64,000 nt of DNA from Ancylobacter mangrovi (GCF_024752355.1 NZ_JANTHZ010000002.1:558001-622000); one strand, 5' to 3'; counted from the stretch's first letter, positions 40,749 through 52,997 are shown. Notes: generated from the sequence alone by a model not told the origin. Translations and numbers: made by a program.

Positions 40749-41453
40749 TTGCCCGATCTCTCCTCCTTCCCGATCGCCGCCCGCTGGCCCGCCCAGCATC
40801 CCGACAAGCTCCAGCTCTATTCGTTTCCGACGCCGAACGGCGTGAAGGTCTCGATCATGCTGGAGGAGACCGGCCTGCCCTACGAGGCGCACAGCATCAA
40901 CATCGGCGCCAATGAGAGCTGGACGCCGGAGTTCCTCTCGCTGAACCCGAACGGCAAGATCCCCGCCATCCTCGATCCGGACGGGCCGGGCGGAAAGCCG
41001 ATCGGCCTGTTCGAATCCGGCGCCATCCTGATCTATCTCGCCGAGAAGACCGGCAAGTTCCTGCCGCAGGACCCGGCCGCGCGCTACCAGACCATCGAAT
41101 GGGTGATGTGGCAGATGGCCGGCCTCGGCCCGATGTTCGGCCAGCTCGGCTTCTTCCACAAATTCGCCGGCGCCGCCTATGAGGACAAGCGCCCGCGCGA
41201 GCGCTACGCCACCGAGAGCGCGCGGCTGATCCGGGTGCTGGAGGACCGGCTCGCCGGGCGCGAATGGATCATGGGCGCGGACTACACCATCGCCGACATC
41301 GCCTGCCTGGGCTGGGTGCGCAACCTCGTCGGCTTCTATGGCGCGGGCGAGCTCGTCGCCTATGACGAGCTGAAGAACGTGCCGGCCTGGCTGGAGCGCG
41401 GCCTCGCCCGGCCGGCGGTCGAGCGCGGGCTGAACATTCCCCCGCGGCCCTGA
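40749..41453 (+). CDS. glutathione S-transferase (YfcG/YghU-like)
   Basis: 234 residues from TTG 40749, with GGAG 7 bases upstream. N-terminal thioredoxin fold with LYSFPTPNGVKVSIMLEETGLPYEAH, where the Thr-Pro-Asn is the catalytic loop of nu-class disulfide-bond reductases; LNPNGKIPAILDP and FESGAILIYLAEKTG bind glutathione. The C-domain has EWVMWQMAGLGPMFGQLGFF and ADYTIADIACLGW. It is probably a glutathione-dependent disulfide reductase. It is divergent from the ProC-like gene. Confidence 0.92.
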   Translation: MPDLSSFPIAARWPAQHPDKLQLYSFPTPNGVKVSIMLEETGLPYEAHSINIGANESWTPEFLSLNPNGKIPAILDPDGPGGKPIGLFESGAILIYLAEKTGKFLPQDPAARYQTIEWVMWQMAGLGPMFGQLGFFHKFAGAAYEDKRPRERYATESARLIRVLEDRLAGREWIMGADYTIADIACLGWVRNLVGFYGAGELVAYDELKNVPAWLERGLARPAVERGLNIPPRP

Positions 41454-41582
41454 GGCGCGCGGGCCGGGACGATCCCGCCCGCCGGGTGCGCTGACGCGTC
41501 CCGGCGGGCGTGATGGCAGCCCGGCGGATTTGCCCTATAAGCTCGGCAGCCGAGGTTCCGGCGCGAAGGTGAGGTGTTGGCG

Positions 41583-42656
41583 ATGAACAGGCCCGTTCCC
41601 ATGCCGCAGACGGCGGGCAGCCCGGCCGCGCTGCCGGAAGGCCACCCGCCGGTCGCGTTCGGGAAGATCGGCGTGCTCATCGTCAATCTCGGCACGCCGG
41701 ACGGCACCGACTACTGGTCGATGCGCCGCTACCTGAAGGAGTTCCTCTCCGACCGGCGCGTGATCGAGGTCAACCGCGCGCTGTGGTGGTTCCTGCTCAA
41801 CGTCGTCATCCTGTCGAAGCGCCCGCAGGCCAAGGGCCGCGACTACGCGACGATCTGGAACAAGGAGCGCGACGAGGGGCCGCTGCGCACCATCACCCGC
41901 GCGCAGTCGGAAAAGCTCGCCGCGCGGCTGTCGGGGCGGGACCCGCGGCTCGTCTTCGACTGGGCGATGCGCTACGGCAACCCCTCCATCGCCTCGCGCA
42001 TCGAGGCGCTGCAGAAGGCCGGCTGCGAGCGCATCCTGCTGGTGCCGCTCTATCCTCAATACGCCGCCGCCACCTCGGCGACGGTGTGCGACGCCGCCTT
42101 CGACGCGCTGAAGAAGATGCGCTGGCAGCCGGTGCTGCGCGTCGCCCCGCCCTGGCCGGACGAGCCGGCCTATATCGACGCGCTGGCGAACTCGATCGAG
42201 ACCTCGCTCGGCGCGCTCGACTGGGAGCCGGAGCTGGTGCTGGCCTCTTTCCACGGCATTCCTAAGGACTATTTCGACAAGGGCGACCCCTACCAGTGCT
42301 TCTGCCACAAGACCGCGCGGCTGCTGCGCGCGCGGCTGGGCTGGCCGGAGGAGAAGCTGCGCGTCACCTTCCAGTCGCGCTTCGGCAAGGCCGAGTGGCT
42401 GCAGCCCTACACCGACAAGACGGTGGAGGCGCTGGCGAAATCCGGCGTGAAGCGCCTCGCGGTGATCACCCCCGGCTTCGTCGCCGACTGCCTGGAGACG
42501 CTGGAGGAGATCGGCGGCGAGAACGCCGAGATCTTCCACCACCATGGCGGCGAGAAGTTCCACTTCATCAACTGCCTGAACGATTCCGAGCCCGGCATGG
42601 ACGTGCTGGAGACGGTGGTGCGCCGCGAGCTGATGGGCTGGGCCGAGCTGGGTTGA
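41583..42656 (+). CDS. hemH: ferrochelatase
   Basis: Inserts ferrous iron into protoporphyrin IX, the last step of heme synthesis. 357 residues from ATG 41583 (GAGG 8 bases upstream; GTG/TTG codons just before are less likely). Core: GVLIVNLGTPDGTDYWSMRRYLKEFL, AMRYGNPSIASRIEAL, LVPLYPQYAAATSATV, the metal/catalytic block ASFHGIPKDYFDKGDPY, and FQSRFGKAEWLQPYTDKT with the C-terminal catalytic region. An ordinary single-copy gene, convergent with rpsA. Confidence 0.97.
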   Translation: MNRPVPMPQTAGSPAALPEGHPPVAFGKIGVLIVNLGTPDGTDYWSMRRYLKEFLSDRRVIEVNRALWWFLLNVVILSKRPQAKGRDYATIWNKERDEGPLRTITRAQSEKLAARLSGRDPRLVFDWAMRYGNPSIASRIEALQKAGCERILLVPLYPQYAAATSATVCDAAFDALKKMRWQPVLRVAPPWPDEPAYIDALANSIETSLGALDWEPELVLASFHGIPKDYFDKGDPYQCFCHKTARLLRARLGWPEEKLRVTFQSRFGKAEWLQPYTDKTVEALAKSGVKRLAVITPGFVADCLETLEEIGGENAEIFHHHGGEKFHFINCLNDSEPGMDVLETVVRRELMGWAELG

Positions 42657-42682
42657 AGTTGGGCTACCCCCGCGTGCCTTAA

Positions 42683-42720
42683 AGAAAAACGGCCGGCGTG
42701 GTGACACGCCGGCCGTTCGC
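42683..42720. terminator. bidirectional terminator between hemH and rpsA
   Basis: A perfect 12-bp stem (42689-42700 with 42705-42716; arms ACGGCCGGCGTG / CACGCCGGCCGT) with a GTGA loop. On the minus strand it is followed by GTTTTTCTTT, a good T-tract for rpsA; on the plus strand only by TTCGCGTTTTC, weaker, for hemH. Confidence 0.85.
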
Positions 42721-42771
42721 GTTTTCGGGGCCGTCAGGCGGCGGGGGCGGATGGCCCCCGCGCCGTTCCGG

Positions 42772-44481
42772 TCAGTCGGTCTTCTCGGACGCCTTCTTGA
42801 GCGCGGCGCCCAGGATGTCGCCGAGCGAAGCGCCCGAATCCTGCGAACCGAACTGCGCCACGGCTTCCTTCTCCTCGGCGATCTCGAGCGCCTTGATGGA
42901 AACCTGCACCTTGCGCGCCTTGCGGTCGAACAGGGTGACGCGGGCGTCGAACTTCTCGCCGACCGCGAAGCGGTCCGGACGCTGGTCGCCGCGGTCGCGG
43001 GCCAGTTCCGAGCGCTTGACGAAGGTGGTCAAGTCGGTGCCGACGATCTTCACGTCGACGCCGCCTTCCTTCACGTCGATCACTTCGCAGGTCACGATCG
43101 CGCCCTTGCGGACTGTCTCACCCGAATCCACGAAGGGGTCGCCGCCGAGCTGCTTCACGCCGAGCGAGATGCGCTCCTTGTCGACGTCGACGTCGAGGAC
43201 CTGCGCCTTGACGATATCGCCCTTCTTGAACTCGTCGATGACCTGCTCGCCCGGACGGTTCCAGTCGAGGTCCGAGAGATGGACCATGCCGTCGACGTCG
43301 CCGTCGAGACCCAGGAACAGACCGAACTCGGTCTTGTTCTTGACCTCGCCTTCCACGGTGGAGCCGGCCGGATACTTCTCGGCGAAGGCTTCCCACGGGT
43401 TCTGCAGGGTCTGCTTGAGGCCCAGCGAGATGCGGCGCTTGACCGGATCCACCTCGAGGATCGCGACTTCCACTTCCTGCGAAGTGGCGACGATCTTGCC
43501 GGGATGGACGTTCTTCTTGGTCCAGCTCATCTCGGAGACGTGGATCAGGCCCTCGATCCCCGGCTCCAGCTCGACGAACGCGCCGTAGTCGGTGATGTTG
43601 GTCACGCGGCCCTTGAAGCGGGCGCCGACCGGGTACTTGGCCTCGATACCCTCCCACGGATCGCCGAGCAGCTGCTTCATGCCGAGCGAGATGCGGTGGG
43701 TCTCGTGGTTGATCTTGATGATCTTCACCTTGACCGTCTGGCCGATGGTGAGCACCTCGGTCGGGTGGTTCACGCGCCGCCAGGCGATGTCGGTGACGTG
43801 CAGCAGACCGTCAATGCCGCCGAGGTCGACGAACGCACCGTAGTCGGTGATGTTCTTGACCACGCCGTCGATGACCTGACCCTCCTCGAGGTTCTGCACC
43901 AGCTCGTGGCGCTGCTCGGCGCGGGTCTCTTCGAGAACCGTGCGGCGCGAGACCACGATGTTGCCGCGGCGACGGTCCATCTTGAGGATCTGGAACGGCT
44001 GCGGGTTGTGCATCAGCGGGCCGACGTCGCGGATCGGACGGATGTCGACCTGGGAGCGCGGCAGGAACGCCACGGCGCCGTCGAGGTCGACCGTGAAGCC
44101 GCCCTTGACCTGGTTGAAGATCACGCCGGAGACCTTCTCCTGGGCGTTGAACGCCTTCTCGAGGCGGACCCAGCTCTCCTCGCGGCGCGCCTTGTCGCGC
44201 GAGAGGACGGCCTCGCCGAGCGCGTTCTCGACACGCTCCAGATAGACCTCGACCTCGTCGCCGACCTTGATTTCCTGGTCGCGGCCGGGGCCGGCAAATT
44301 CACGCAGCGCCACCCGGCCTTCGGTCTTCAGACCGATGTCGATGATGGCGAGGTCCTTCTCGATGGCGACCACGGTGCCCTTGACGACCGTGCCCTCGGC
44401 GGGCTCGGCGTGGGAGAAGCTCTCCTCGAGCATCGCGGCGAAATCGTCGCGGGACGCAAGTGCGGTTTCGGTTGCGGACAT
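42772..44481 (-). CDS. rpsA: 30S ribosomal protein S1
   Basis: Binds mRNA leaders and docks them on the 30S subunit. 569 residues from ATG 44481 (AGGAG upstream), the usual alphaproteobacterial length. It has six S1 repeats; those 3-6 are the RNA-binding ones, e.g. [23 protein letters not shown] and [24 protein letters not shown]. In most Rhizobiales rpsA follows cmk directly; here three genes lie between. Its leader contains two stable hairpins, a possible site of self-repression by S1. Confidence 0.98.
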   Translation of the reverse strand: MSATETALASRDDFAAMLEESFSHAEPAEGTVVKGTVVAIEKDLAIIDIGLKTEGRVALREFAGPGRDQEIKVGDEVEVYLERVENALGEAVLSRDKARREESWVRLEKAFNAQEKVSGVIFNQVKGGFTVDLDGAVAFLPRSQVDIRPIRDVGPLMHNPQPFQILKMDRRRGNIVVSRRTVLEETRAEQRHELVQNLEEGQVIDGVVKNITDYGAFVDLGGIDGLLHVTDIAWRRVNHPTEVLTIGQTVKVKIIKINHETHRISLGMKQLLGDPWEGIEAKYPVGARFKGRVTNITDYGAFVELEPGIEGLIHVSEMSWTKKNVHPGKIVATSQEVEVAILEVDPVKRRISLGLKQTLQNPWEAFAEKYPAGSTVEGEVKNKTEFGLFLGLDGDVDGMVHLSDLDWNRPGEQVIDEFKKGDIVKAQVLDVDVDKERISLGVKQLGGDPFVDSGETVRKGAIVTCEVIDVKEGGVDVKIVGTDLTTFVKRSELARDRGDQRPDRFAVGEKFDARVTLFDRKARKVQVSIKALEIAEEKEAVAQFGSQDSGASLGDILGAALKKASEKTD

Positions 44482-45099
44482 ATAAGCTCCTGAGCCAGAC
44501 GGATTGCGCCGGTTGGGTTGTCGGGCGCCCCCTCTCCCACGGGCACCGGGTCTGGCGATCCCGGTGCTGCCCCGAAACTCGGGGCCCGGCGCTGTGGCCG
44601 TGGAAAAGGCGGCGTAGACGCTTTCGGAACGCGGCGATCCCGGACGGTGCCGCCCGGGCGATGCGCAACGCTCCGATACTGGATGGCGGGTGGATGCCGG
44701 GCACGGCGCGGTGCCGTACCGGATGCCCGTCACATGCCCCTGCCCGCCATCGGCCGGCGATCCCTCCCGCTGCCCTCCCGCTGCCGTATCAACGGCACGC
44801 GCGGGAAAAGCTGGAGAGGCGGCGGGCCCGAACCGGACCGCCCGGAGGCCGGTGCGGAAGGTCGGGCCGGCGGCGGCCGATCGTCCGTCCCGGCACGCCG
44901 ACAAGGGCATGCGCAGGGCAGGGACGGCACGCCTCACCTGATATGGATCGCGGACGGCCTTTGGCGAGGGCCGAAACTCTCACGTCCGAGCGACCGGTCG
45001 ACGGCGCGGCGGGCTACCTCCTACAGGGGCGACGCTTCGCCTCGCCCCGGCCCGCCCGGGCGGCCCACCTTCAGGTAAGGGCGCGCGGACGCGCCGTTC
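44482..45099. other. 618-base gene-free stretch upstream of rpsA
   Basis: Long open frames exist here, but they have no protein-like pattern, no conserved start and overlap on both strands, so I reject them. The rpsA-proximal 110 bases hold two hairpins described separately. I found no RNA gene signature (tRNA, SRP RNA, 6S RNA) in the rest. rpsA promoter elements must lie here but none is convincing. Confidence 0.6.
44543..44585 (-). promoter_or_regulatory. paired hairpins in the rpsA leader
   Basis: Two perfect stems lie one base apart: GCACCGGG / CCCGGTGC (44543-44550 with 44560-44567, 9-base loop) and GCCCCGA / TCGGGGC (44569-44575 with 44579-44585, 3-base loop). They are 60-105 bases upstream of the rpsA start. 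There is no T-run, so they are not terminators. Ribosomal protein S1 represses its own mRNA in enterobacteria through a structured leader; a similar role here is inference. Confidence 0.45.
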
Positions 45100-47169
45100 C
45101 TAGCGCAAGGGGAGGGGGAAGGCAAGATTCAACCCGCCGGCCGCGGCTGGCGGCGCGGCAGCGGAGGCGGCCGGCCCGGCACCCGCCGGCGCGAGCTGGG
45201 CCGGGGCGGAAGGGTAGCCGAAATAGAAGCCCTGCGCCTGGGTGCAGCCTTCCGCCTGCAGCACGGCGAGCTGGTCGCGCGTCTCCACCCCCTCCGCCAG
45301 CACCCGGATGTTGAGGCTGCGGCCGAGCGCGAGCACCGCGCGCATGATGGCGAGCGACTGCTGGTCGGTGGCGAGGTCGCGGATGAAGGCGCGGTCGAGC
45401 TTGATGCGGTCGAACGGAAAGGTGCGCAGCGTCGCCAGCGAGGAATAGCCGGTGCCGAAATCGTCGATGGCCACCGTCACGCCGAGCGCGCGGATGCCCT
45501 CCATCGCCCGCAGCGCCTTGGAGCGGTTGCGGATGATCGCGGTCTCGGTGATCTCGAGCTCCAGCCGCGCCGGGGCGAGCCCGGTGTCGCGCAGCACCTC
45601 GGCGACGAGGCGCGGCAGGTCGATATGGCCGAGCTGGACCGCGGAGATGTTGACCGCGATCGACATGCGCGGGTCCCAGCGCGCCGCTTCCGCGCAGGCG
45701 CTGCGCAGCACCCATTCGCCGAGCGGCAGGATGAGGCCGGTCTCCTCCGCCAGCGGCACGAATTCGGTCGGCTCGATCAGGCCGCGCGTGGGGTGGTTCC
45801 AGCGCAGCAGCGCCTCGTAGCCGATGATCTCGCCGCGCTCGAAATCGGTCTGCACCTGGTAGTGCAGGGCGAAATGGCCTTCCTCCAGCGAGGTCCGCAT
45901 CTCGGCCGCGAGGTCGCGCCGCGCGCGGGCCGCCTCGTCCATGGTGGCGTCGTAGTAGCAGACCGCGCGGGTGACGTCGGACTTGGCGCGGTACATGGCG
46001 AGGTCGGCATTGCCGACCAGCCGGGCGCTGGTGTCGCCATCTTCGGGATAGATGGACAGGCCGATGCTGCCGCCGCCGAGAATGTCGCTCTCGCCGAGCC
46101 TGATCGGCTCGAACAGCGCCTCCTCCAGCCGCACGCCGAACTCCTTGACCTCCTCGTCGGCCGAGAAGCGCTTCACGGCGGCGAACTCGTCGCCGCCCAT
46201 ACGGGCGATCAGCTCGCCCTCCTGCAGCATCGCGGAAAAGCGCCCGGCGACGATGCGCAGCACCGAATCGCCGGCGTCGTGGCCGTAGAGGTCGTTGACC
46301 TCCTTGAACTTGTCGAGGTCGATGATGGCGACGGCGAGCTTGCCCGCCTGCGCGCTCGCGCGCGCGAGCTCGGCATCGAGCCGGCCGACGAAATGGGTGC
46401 GGTTGGGCAGGCCCGTCAGCCCGTCGCTCAGCGCCAGCCGGCGCAGCGTGTCGACGTTCTGCTCGGTGACGTCGGAATCGATCAGATAGCTCGCGACGCC
46501 GGTGCCGAGCAGCAGCAGCAGGCCGCCGGTGACCGCGACCGCCAGCCCTTCGGTGCCGCCCGTGGCCCCGGCCCCCGCCGGCGCCAGCGCCGTCACCGTG
46601 ACCGCCGCCATGCCGGTGAAGTGCAGCGTGACCACGCTGGAGGTGAACGCGGCGAGCGCGATCCAGCGATGGCCGGCCGCCACCGCATGGGCGAAGACGA
46701 TGCCGAAGCCGAGCGCGGCGACGACCGACAGCACCACATAGGTCGGGTCCCACTGCACGAAGCCGTCGACGCTGTAGGCGAACATGCCGAGATAGTGCAT
46801 GGCCGAGACCGACAGGCCGAGCACCACGCCCGAAAGGGTGGTGCGGGCGAACGAGGGGGCGTGGATCATGAAGAAGGCCAGCGCGCCGCCGGCGATCATG
46901 ACCAGCAGCGAGGCCAGGGTGCGCACCGGGTCGTACTGGGCGGGAATGTCGGTGCGGTAGGCGAGGATGGCGATGAAATGCGTGCACCAAACCGAGCAGC
47001 CGGCGGCGACGGCGGCCATGAAGATCCACCCGCCGCGCTGGATGCCGGTGCGCTCCTGCGCGCGCCGGAACAGCTCGATCGTCACATAGCCGCCGCCGAG
47101 GCAGACGAGCGCGGCAAGTGCCACCAGACGCAGGTCATGGAACGCCACGAGGCAGGTGAGAACACGCAT
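45100..47169 (-). CDS. MHYT-GGDEF-EAL membrane protein (cyclic di-GMP signalling)
   Basis: 689 residues. Seven predicted membrane helices in ~1-230 form an MHYT sensor: CTHFIA, SAMHYLGM and LHFTGM are the three metal/gas-ligand motifs. A GGDEF domain follows with an intact RMGGDEF (~322-328), so diguanylate cyclase activity is possible. The EAL domain (EALLRWNHP ~450, NISAVQL, ELEITETAI, DDFGTGYSS, KLDRAFI, AEGVET) retains the residues of active phosphodiesterases. It is a putative bifunctional enzyme controlling motility versus attachment; the dominant activity is unknown. It is located between cobF and rpsA on the same strand. Confidence 0.95.
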   Translation of the reverse strand: MRVLTCLVAFHDLRLVALAALVCLGGGYVTIELFRRAQERTGIQRGGWIFMAAVAAGCSVWCTHFIAILAYRTDIPAQYDPVRTLASLLVMIAGGALAFFMIHAPSFARTTLSGVVLGLSVSAMHYLGMFAYSVDGFVQWDPTYVVLSVVAALGFGIVFAHAVAAGHRWIALAAFTSSVVTLHFTGMAAVTVTALAPAGAGATGGTEGLAVAVTGGLLLLLGTGVASYLIDSDVTEQNVDTLRRLALSDGLTGLPNRTHFVGRLDAELARASAQAGKLAVAIIDLDKFKEVNDLYGHDAGDSVLRIVAGRFSAMLQEGELIARMGGDEFAAVKRFSADEEVKEFGVRLEEALFEPIRLGESDILGGGSIGLSIYPEDGDTSARLVGNADLAMYRAKSDVTRAVCYYDATMDEAARARRDLAAEMRTSLEEGHFALHYQVQTDFERGEIIGYEALLRWNHPTRGLIEPTEFVPLAEETGLILPLGEWVLRSACAEAARWDPRMSIAVNISAVQLGHIDLPRLVAEVLRDTGLAPARLELEITETAIIRNRSKALRAMEGIRALGVTVAIDDFGTGYSSLATLRTFPFDRIKLDRAFIRDLATDQQSLAIMRAVLALGRSLNIRVLAEGVETRDQLAVLQAEGCTQAQGFYFGYPSAPAQLAPAGAGPAASAAAPPAAAGGLNLAFPLPLR

Positions 47170-47327
47170 CTATTGACCAACCCGGCGCCCGCCGCGCGAA
47201 GTCCACATTCATGGAATGTCGAAGATGTGGCCCCGACCGACCGAACAGCGACGGTTACCGTCATCGTGGCGCGCGCGACTATCTACACGCAAGTGCAGTT
47301 GAATGCGAGTCAATTCTCGCCGGAATT

Positions 47328-48092
47328 TCATACGTCGGCGCGGGCGAGCCAGACGTCCATCACCCATCCCTTGCGCGCCCTCACTTCGGCGCGCCGGGCG
47401 AGGATCGCCTCGCCCACCTCGGCCAGCGGCCCCGCCAAAAGGACCTCGTCGGGCGTGCCGAGATAGGCGCCCCACCACACGCGCCCGGCCCAGCCGCGCT
47501 CGATCAGCGCGCGGAGGCCGGTGCCGTCATCGAGCAGCGCCACGAAGGCGGGAGCCTCGGGCGTCGCACCGGCGACGCGCCGTCCGGTGGTCACCTCCAC
47601 CGGCTCGCCGATGCCGTTGAGCGGGATCGCGTGCGCGGCGCACAGCGCCTGGATCGCACAGATGCCCGGGACCACCTCGACCTCGAATGGCGGAGCGCCG
47701 GGCGCAGTTACGGAGCGGGCGGTGTCGAGCACCCGCAGCGTCGAATCGTAGAGCATCGGATCGCCCCAGACGAGGAAGGCGCCGACCCCGTCCGGCGCGA
47801 TCTCCTCGTCGATCAGCCGCGCGAAGATCTCCGCCCGCGCGGCATGCCAGGCCTCGACCCCGGCGCGGTAGCCGCTCTCGGCCGAGCGCTTCGGGCTGGC
47901 GGCGGTGACCGAGCGCCACGGCGCGCGGCGATGGGTGCGCAGGATCGCCTCGCGCAGCTCGATCAGCTCGGCGGCCGCCTCGCCCTTGTCGAGGAAGAAG
48001 AACACGTCGGCGCGGTTGATCGCCTCCACCGCGCGAAGGGTCAGCGCGGCGGGGTCGCCCATGCCGATGCCGATGACGAGAACGCGCCGCAT
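47328..48092 (-). CDS. cobF: precorrin-6A synthase (deacetylating)
   Basis: SAM-dependent methyltransferase of the aerobic cobalamin pathway; methylates C-1 and releases acetate. 254 residues. RRVLVIGIGMGDPAALTLRAVEAINRADVFFF is the N-terminal tetrapyrrole-methylase signature and FLVWGDPMLYDSTLRVL is the central one. CobF-specific blocks include VEVVPGICAIQALCAAHAIPLN. No other cob gene is within the window and no cobalamin riboswitch is visible upstream, so it is an orphan member of the pathway. It follows the carboxymuconolactone decarboxylase-like gene by 9 bases. Confidence 0.93.
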   Translation of the reverse strand: MRRVLVIGIGMGDPAALTLRAVEAINRADVFFFLDKGEAAAELIELREAILRTHRRAPWRSVTAASPKRSAESGYRAGVEAWHAARAEIFARLIDEEIAPDGVGAFLVWGDPMLYDSTLRVLDTARSVTAPGAPPFEVEVVPGICAIQALCAAHAIPLNGIGEPVEVTTGRRVAGATPEAPAFVALLDDGTGLRALIERGWAGRVWWGAYLGTPDEVLLAGPLAEVGEAILARRAEVRARKGWVMDVWLARADV

Positions 48093-48101
48093 CGGCCTTC
48101 C

Positions 48102-48556
48102 TCAGCCCTGCGCCGGCGGCGTGCCGGCCTCCTCGCGCGCGGCGAACACCTTGCGCGCCACGAACAGCGCATCGAGCGCGGCGGGGAAGCCGGCATAGAG
48201 CGCCATCTGCATGATGGTCTCGATCACCTCCTGCCGGCTCGCCCCGCAGTTCAGCGCCGAGCCGATATGCACCTCCAGCTCGCGCTGGGCATGGCCGAGG
48301 CAGACCAGCCCGGCCACCGTGGCGAGCAGGCGCGTGCGCAGGTCGAGGCCCGGGCGCGAATAGATGTCGCCATAGCCGAACTCGAAGATGTAGCGCGCGA
48401 AGTCCGGGGCGACGTCGGCGAGCGCGGCCATCACCTCCTCGCCGGAGCGGCCGGTGATGCGCGCGAGCTGCGCCTTGCCGCGGGCGAGGCGTTCGTCGCC
48501 GGTGTCGTCGCGGGACAGGAACCCGTCGCCAGGGCGGGTCTCGTCGGCCATGCGGC

Positions 48557-48560
<4 letters not shown>
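48102..48560 (-). CDS. carboxymuconolactone decarboxylase family protein
   Basis: 152 residues. The CMD/AhpD-like fold is shown by PDFARYIFEFGYGDIYSRPGLDLRTRLLATVAGLVCLGHAQRELEVHIGSALNCGAS (blocks across ~50-110) and the helix VIETIMQMALYAGFPAALDAL. The E-x-x-E/H pattern of true decarboxylases is seen, but it lacks the AhpD CxxC. Start GTG 48560 overlaps the cmk stop as GTGA; ATG 48551 is also possible. The substrate is unknown. It sits between cmk and cobF on one transcript. Confidence 0.85.
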
Positions 48561-50694
<2,134 letters not shown>

Positions 50695-50805
50695 CTAGCA
50701 CGAGGCCGTCATTGGCGTCACGAGAAAGCAAATGCGGCTTGACTCCTCGAAGCCGCCGGTTCAATGGGAGCACCCTTTCGTCACCACTTTCTGAGGTTCC
50801 GAACC

Positions 50806-51207
50806 GTGGTGAAACCTGATTTAGGCACCAAACGCGTCTGCCCGGTTACCGGGCGGAAGTTCTACGACCTGAACAAGGACCCCGTGATCTCGCCCTATAC
50901 CGGGCAGGTCGTCCCGATCGCCGTGCCGGTGGCACGTGGCGGGCGACCCGACACGCCTCGTCCCGCCGCCGAGACGGAAACCGAATCGGAGGAGAACGAG
51001 GACGTCGAGATCGTGTCGCTGGAAGAGGCCGACGAGGAGGCCACCAGCTCCAACGCGAAGGCGCCCGCCGCGTCCGACGACGACATCGAGATCGACGAGG
51101 ACGTCGAATCCGATGACGACGACACCTTCCTCGAAGAAGACGAGGATGGCGAGGATGACGTAACCGATCTGATCGGCGACGGCATCGAGGACGACGAGGA
51201 AAGCTGA
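50806..51207 (+). CDS. TIGR02300 family protein
   Basis: 133 residues from GTG 50806, with GAGG 9 bases upstream. The N-terminal ~35 residues (VKPDLGTKRVCPVTGRKFYDLNKDPVISPYTG, read in two halves) match the alphaproteobacterial TIGR02300 family. Relatives often carry a four-cysteine zinc ribbon; here only one Cys remains. The rest is an acidic, disordered tail rich in Glu and Asp. It is divergent from aroA, the usual arrangement. The function of the family is unknown. Confidence 0.85.
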   Translation: MVKPDLGTKRVCPVTGRKFYDLNKDPVISPYTGQVVPIAVPVARGGRPDTPRPAAETETESEENEDVEIVSLEEADEEATSSNAKAPAASDDDIEIDEDVESDDDDTFLEEDEDGEDDVTDLIGDGIEDDEES

Positions 51208-51365
51208 AAAAGCGCTGGGGACGACAGGCAAGCCGCACAGTGGAGGCTTGCAGTCTCATCCGCCATGTGCTTTACGACCGTCCGCTCCGGTTGGTTCCGG
51301 GGCGACACGCCGGGTGAAACCCAAGGCGAGGCGCCCAAAGCGCCCGCGCACCCGGCAACCCCGGT

Positions 51366-51441
<76 letters not shown>

Positions 51442-51669
51442 GTCTCCCCCATCGATCAAGAATAAGCCGCCTCCCGCCTCGATGGGCGGCCGCTGTCGCG
51501 TCACGGCACCCTCGTGGGTGAAGCCGATCTTGCCCGCGACGTGAGTCGCGATGGCGTCGGCCGGCATCGACGCCGATCGGGACATACCCGGCAGCCGGCG
51601 CGGCACGAACGAGCGCACCGTGCCGACCGGTGAAGCGAATCGGCCATCGTCGCAGGCGGTCCGGACCGG

Positions 51670-52737
51670 TCAGGCGCTGAGGCGCAGCGCGGCGGCCTTG
51701 TCGTCGCGCCGGAGCTGCGCGACGTCGTGCTGAAGCACCAGCGAGCGCAGCAGCGGGTGCTCCCAGATCGTCTCGCCCGGCCGCGCCGACAGCGGCGCGA
51801 CCTCCAGCGGCAGCGCGTCCACCAGCGCGTCGGCGTCCTGCAGGTCGATCGGGTCCCAGCTCGCGTCGATGGCCCGCATCAGGGCCGGCCAGTCCGTCGC
51901 CTCCTTGCGCGGCTGGACATAGACGCACAGCCGCGAACGCCCGAGGCCGCGATACAGATCGATGAGCCGCAGATCGAGCGTCGGGTCGGCGTCGAGATCG
52001 AACACGTCGACGCCCGCCGTCCGGCCGGACGGCGAGAAATACAGGCAGGGAATGCCGTAGCTTTCCGCGATCACCATGCCGTGCAGGCTGGTCGAGACGA
52101 TGCGCTCGCAGGCGCGGATCTCGTCCACCTTGTCCCGCAGCCCGTCGATCGAGACCGGCGTGACGGTGGTGATGAGATGGACGTCATCGCGCAACTCGTC
52201 CGGAACCAGATAGCGCTCGAGCTCGGGAAGCGGCTTTGCTTCCATCTCGCGGTTGGCAAGCTCGGACAGGTGCAGCACCGCGCCGATTTTCCACTTCTTG
52301 GCGACCGGGCGGTCGTAGAAGCGCGGCAGCAGCCAGACGGGGTCGCCATAGATGCCCGTCCCGCCGCTCCCGCCGCCGAGCAGCCGCTCCGAAACCGGAC
52401 CGCGCGTGGCGTTCACATGGAAGCGCGAATCGGCCGACGGCACGAAAGGCTCGCGCTCGGCTTCGGGCTTGCCCGGATTGCGCCAGTTCGAGCAACCGGT
52501 GCCCCAGAACCAGACATCGCCGCCGGAAAAGCCATGACCGATGGTGCCCACCGCCGCCATGCGCGGCGTGAGCGACTTCGTCGGAACGCGGTGGACCGGC
52601 TTGCCGGTGCATAGCGAGACCATGACAGGACTCAAAGCGTCGCCAAAATTGAGATAATTCATCTGCAAAGTCGAGCCGGCCCAGGAGAGTGGAATACTAC
52701 CCGTACGCTCTACGATCTCCGCGAAAGTAACAGCCAT
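51670..52737 (-). CDS. polysaccharide pyruvyl transferase family protein
   Basis: 355 residues from ATG 52737 (GGGAG upstream). Family PF04230: N-terminal NYLNFGDALSPVMVSLCTGKPV, central GTIGHGFSGGDVWFWGTGCS, and the C-terminal ERIVSTSLHGMVIAESYGIPCLYF, which carries the conserved S-x-H-G/A substrate site. These enzymes add ketal pyruvate to surface sugars from phosphoenolpyruvate. It stands alone, without glycosyltransferase or export genes. The first ~100 bases and the upstream region are much AT-richer than the surroundings, suggesting acquisition next to the tRNA gene. Confidence 0.88.
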   Translation of the reverse strand: MAVTFAEIVERTGSIPLSWAGSTLQMNYLNFGDALSPVMVSLCTGKPVHRVPTKSLTPRMAAVGTIGHGFSGGDVWFWGTGCSNWRNPGKPEAEREPFVPSADSRFHVNATRGPVSERLLGGGSGGTGIYGDPVWLLPRFYDRPVAKKWKIGAVLHLSELANREMEAKPLPELERYLVPDELRDDVHLITTVTPVSIDGLRDKVDEIRACERIVSTSLHGMVIAESYGIPCLYFSPSGRTAGVDVFDLDADPTLDLRLIDLYRGLGRSRLCVYVQPRKEATDWPALMRAIDASWDPIDLQDADALVDALPLEVAPLSARPGETIWEHPLLRSLVLQHDVAQLRRDDKAAALRLSA

Positions 52738-52936
52738 GAGGCACTCCCGTATGGTTCGGGATATAAAGAGGTAAAGCTTATATCTTTGGCCGACGGCGAA
52801 CAATGCTTTGAACGCGTGTGAAATCTATCGGCGAGCGCACCGTTTCCAATCGTTTTCCGGCCGCGGCGGAGAGAGGACTTCACCGCGCCGTCGGGAAAAT
52901 CGGGTCATGATGCGGGCCCGCACCCGCCCGCGCGGC

Positions 52937-52961
52937 GGAACGTGCGGGGCTGTGGAGGGTT
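52937..52961 (+). promoter_or_regulatory. EcfG-like promoter, small DUF982-type gene
   Basis: GGAAC (52937-52941), 16 bases, then GGTT (52958-52961). This differs in one base from the alphaproteobacterial general-stress consensus GGAAC-N16/17-CGTT. It ends 36 bases before the start codon at 52998. Confidence 0.55.
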
Positions 52962-52997
52962 GATTCCGACGGTTTCAGCAAAACGGGAGTTGCCGCC

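Noticed and set aside
44460..45314. A 284-codon plus-strand frame upstream of rpsA
   Set aside because: It starts inside rpsA antisense, has random Arg/Pro/Gly composition, and overlaps the 3' end of the GGDEF-EAL gene.
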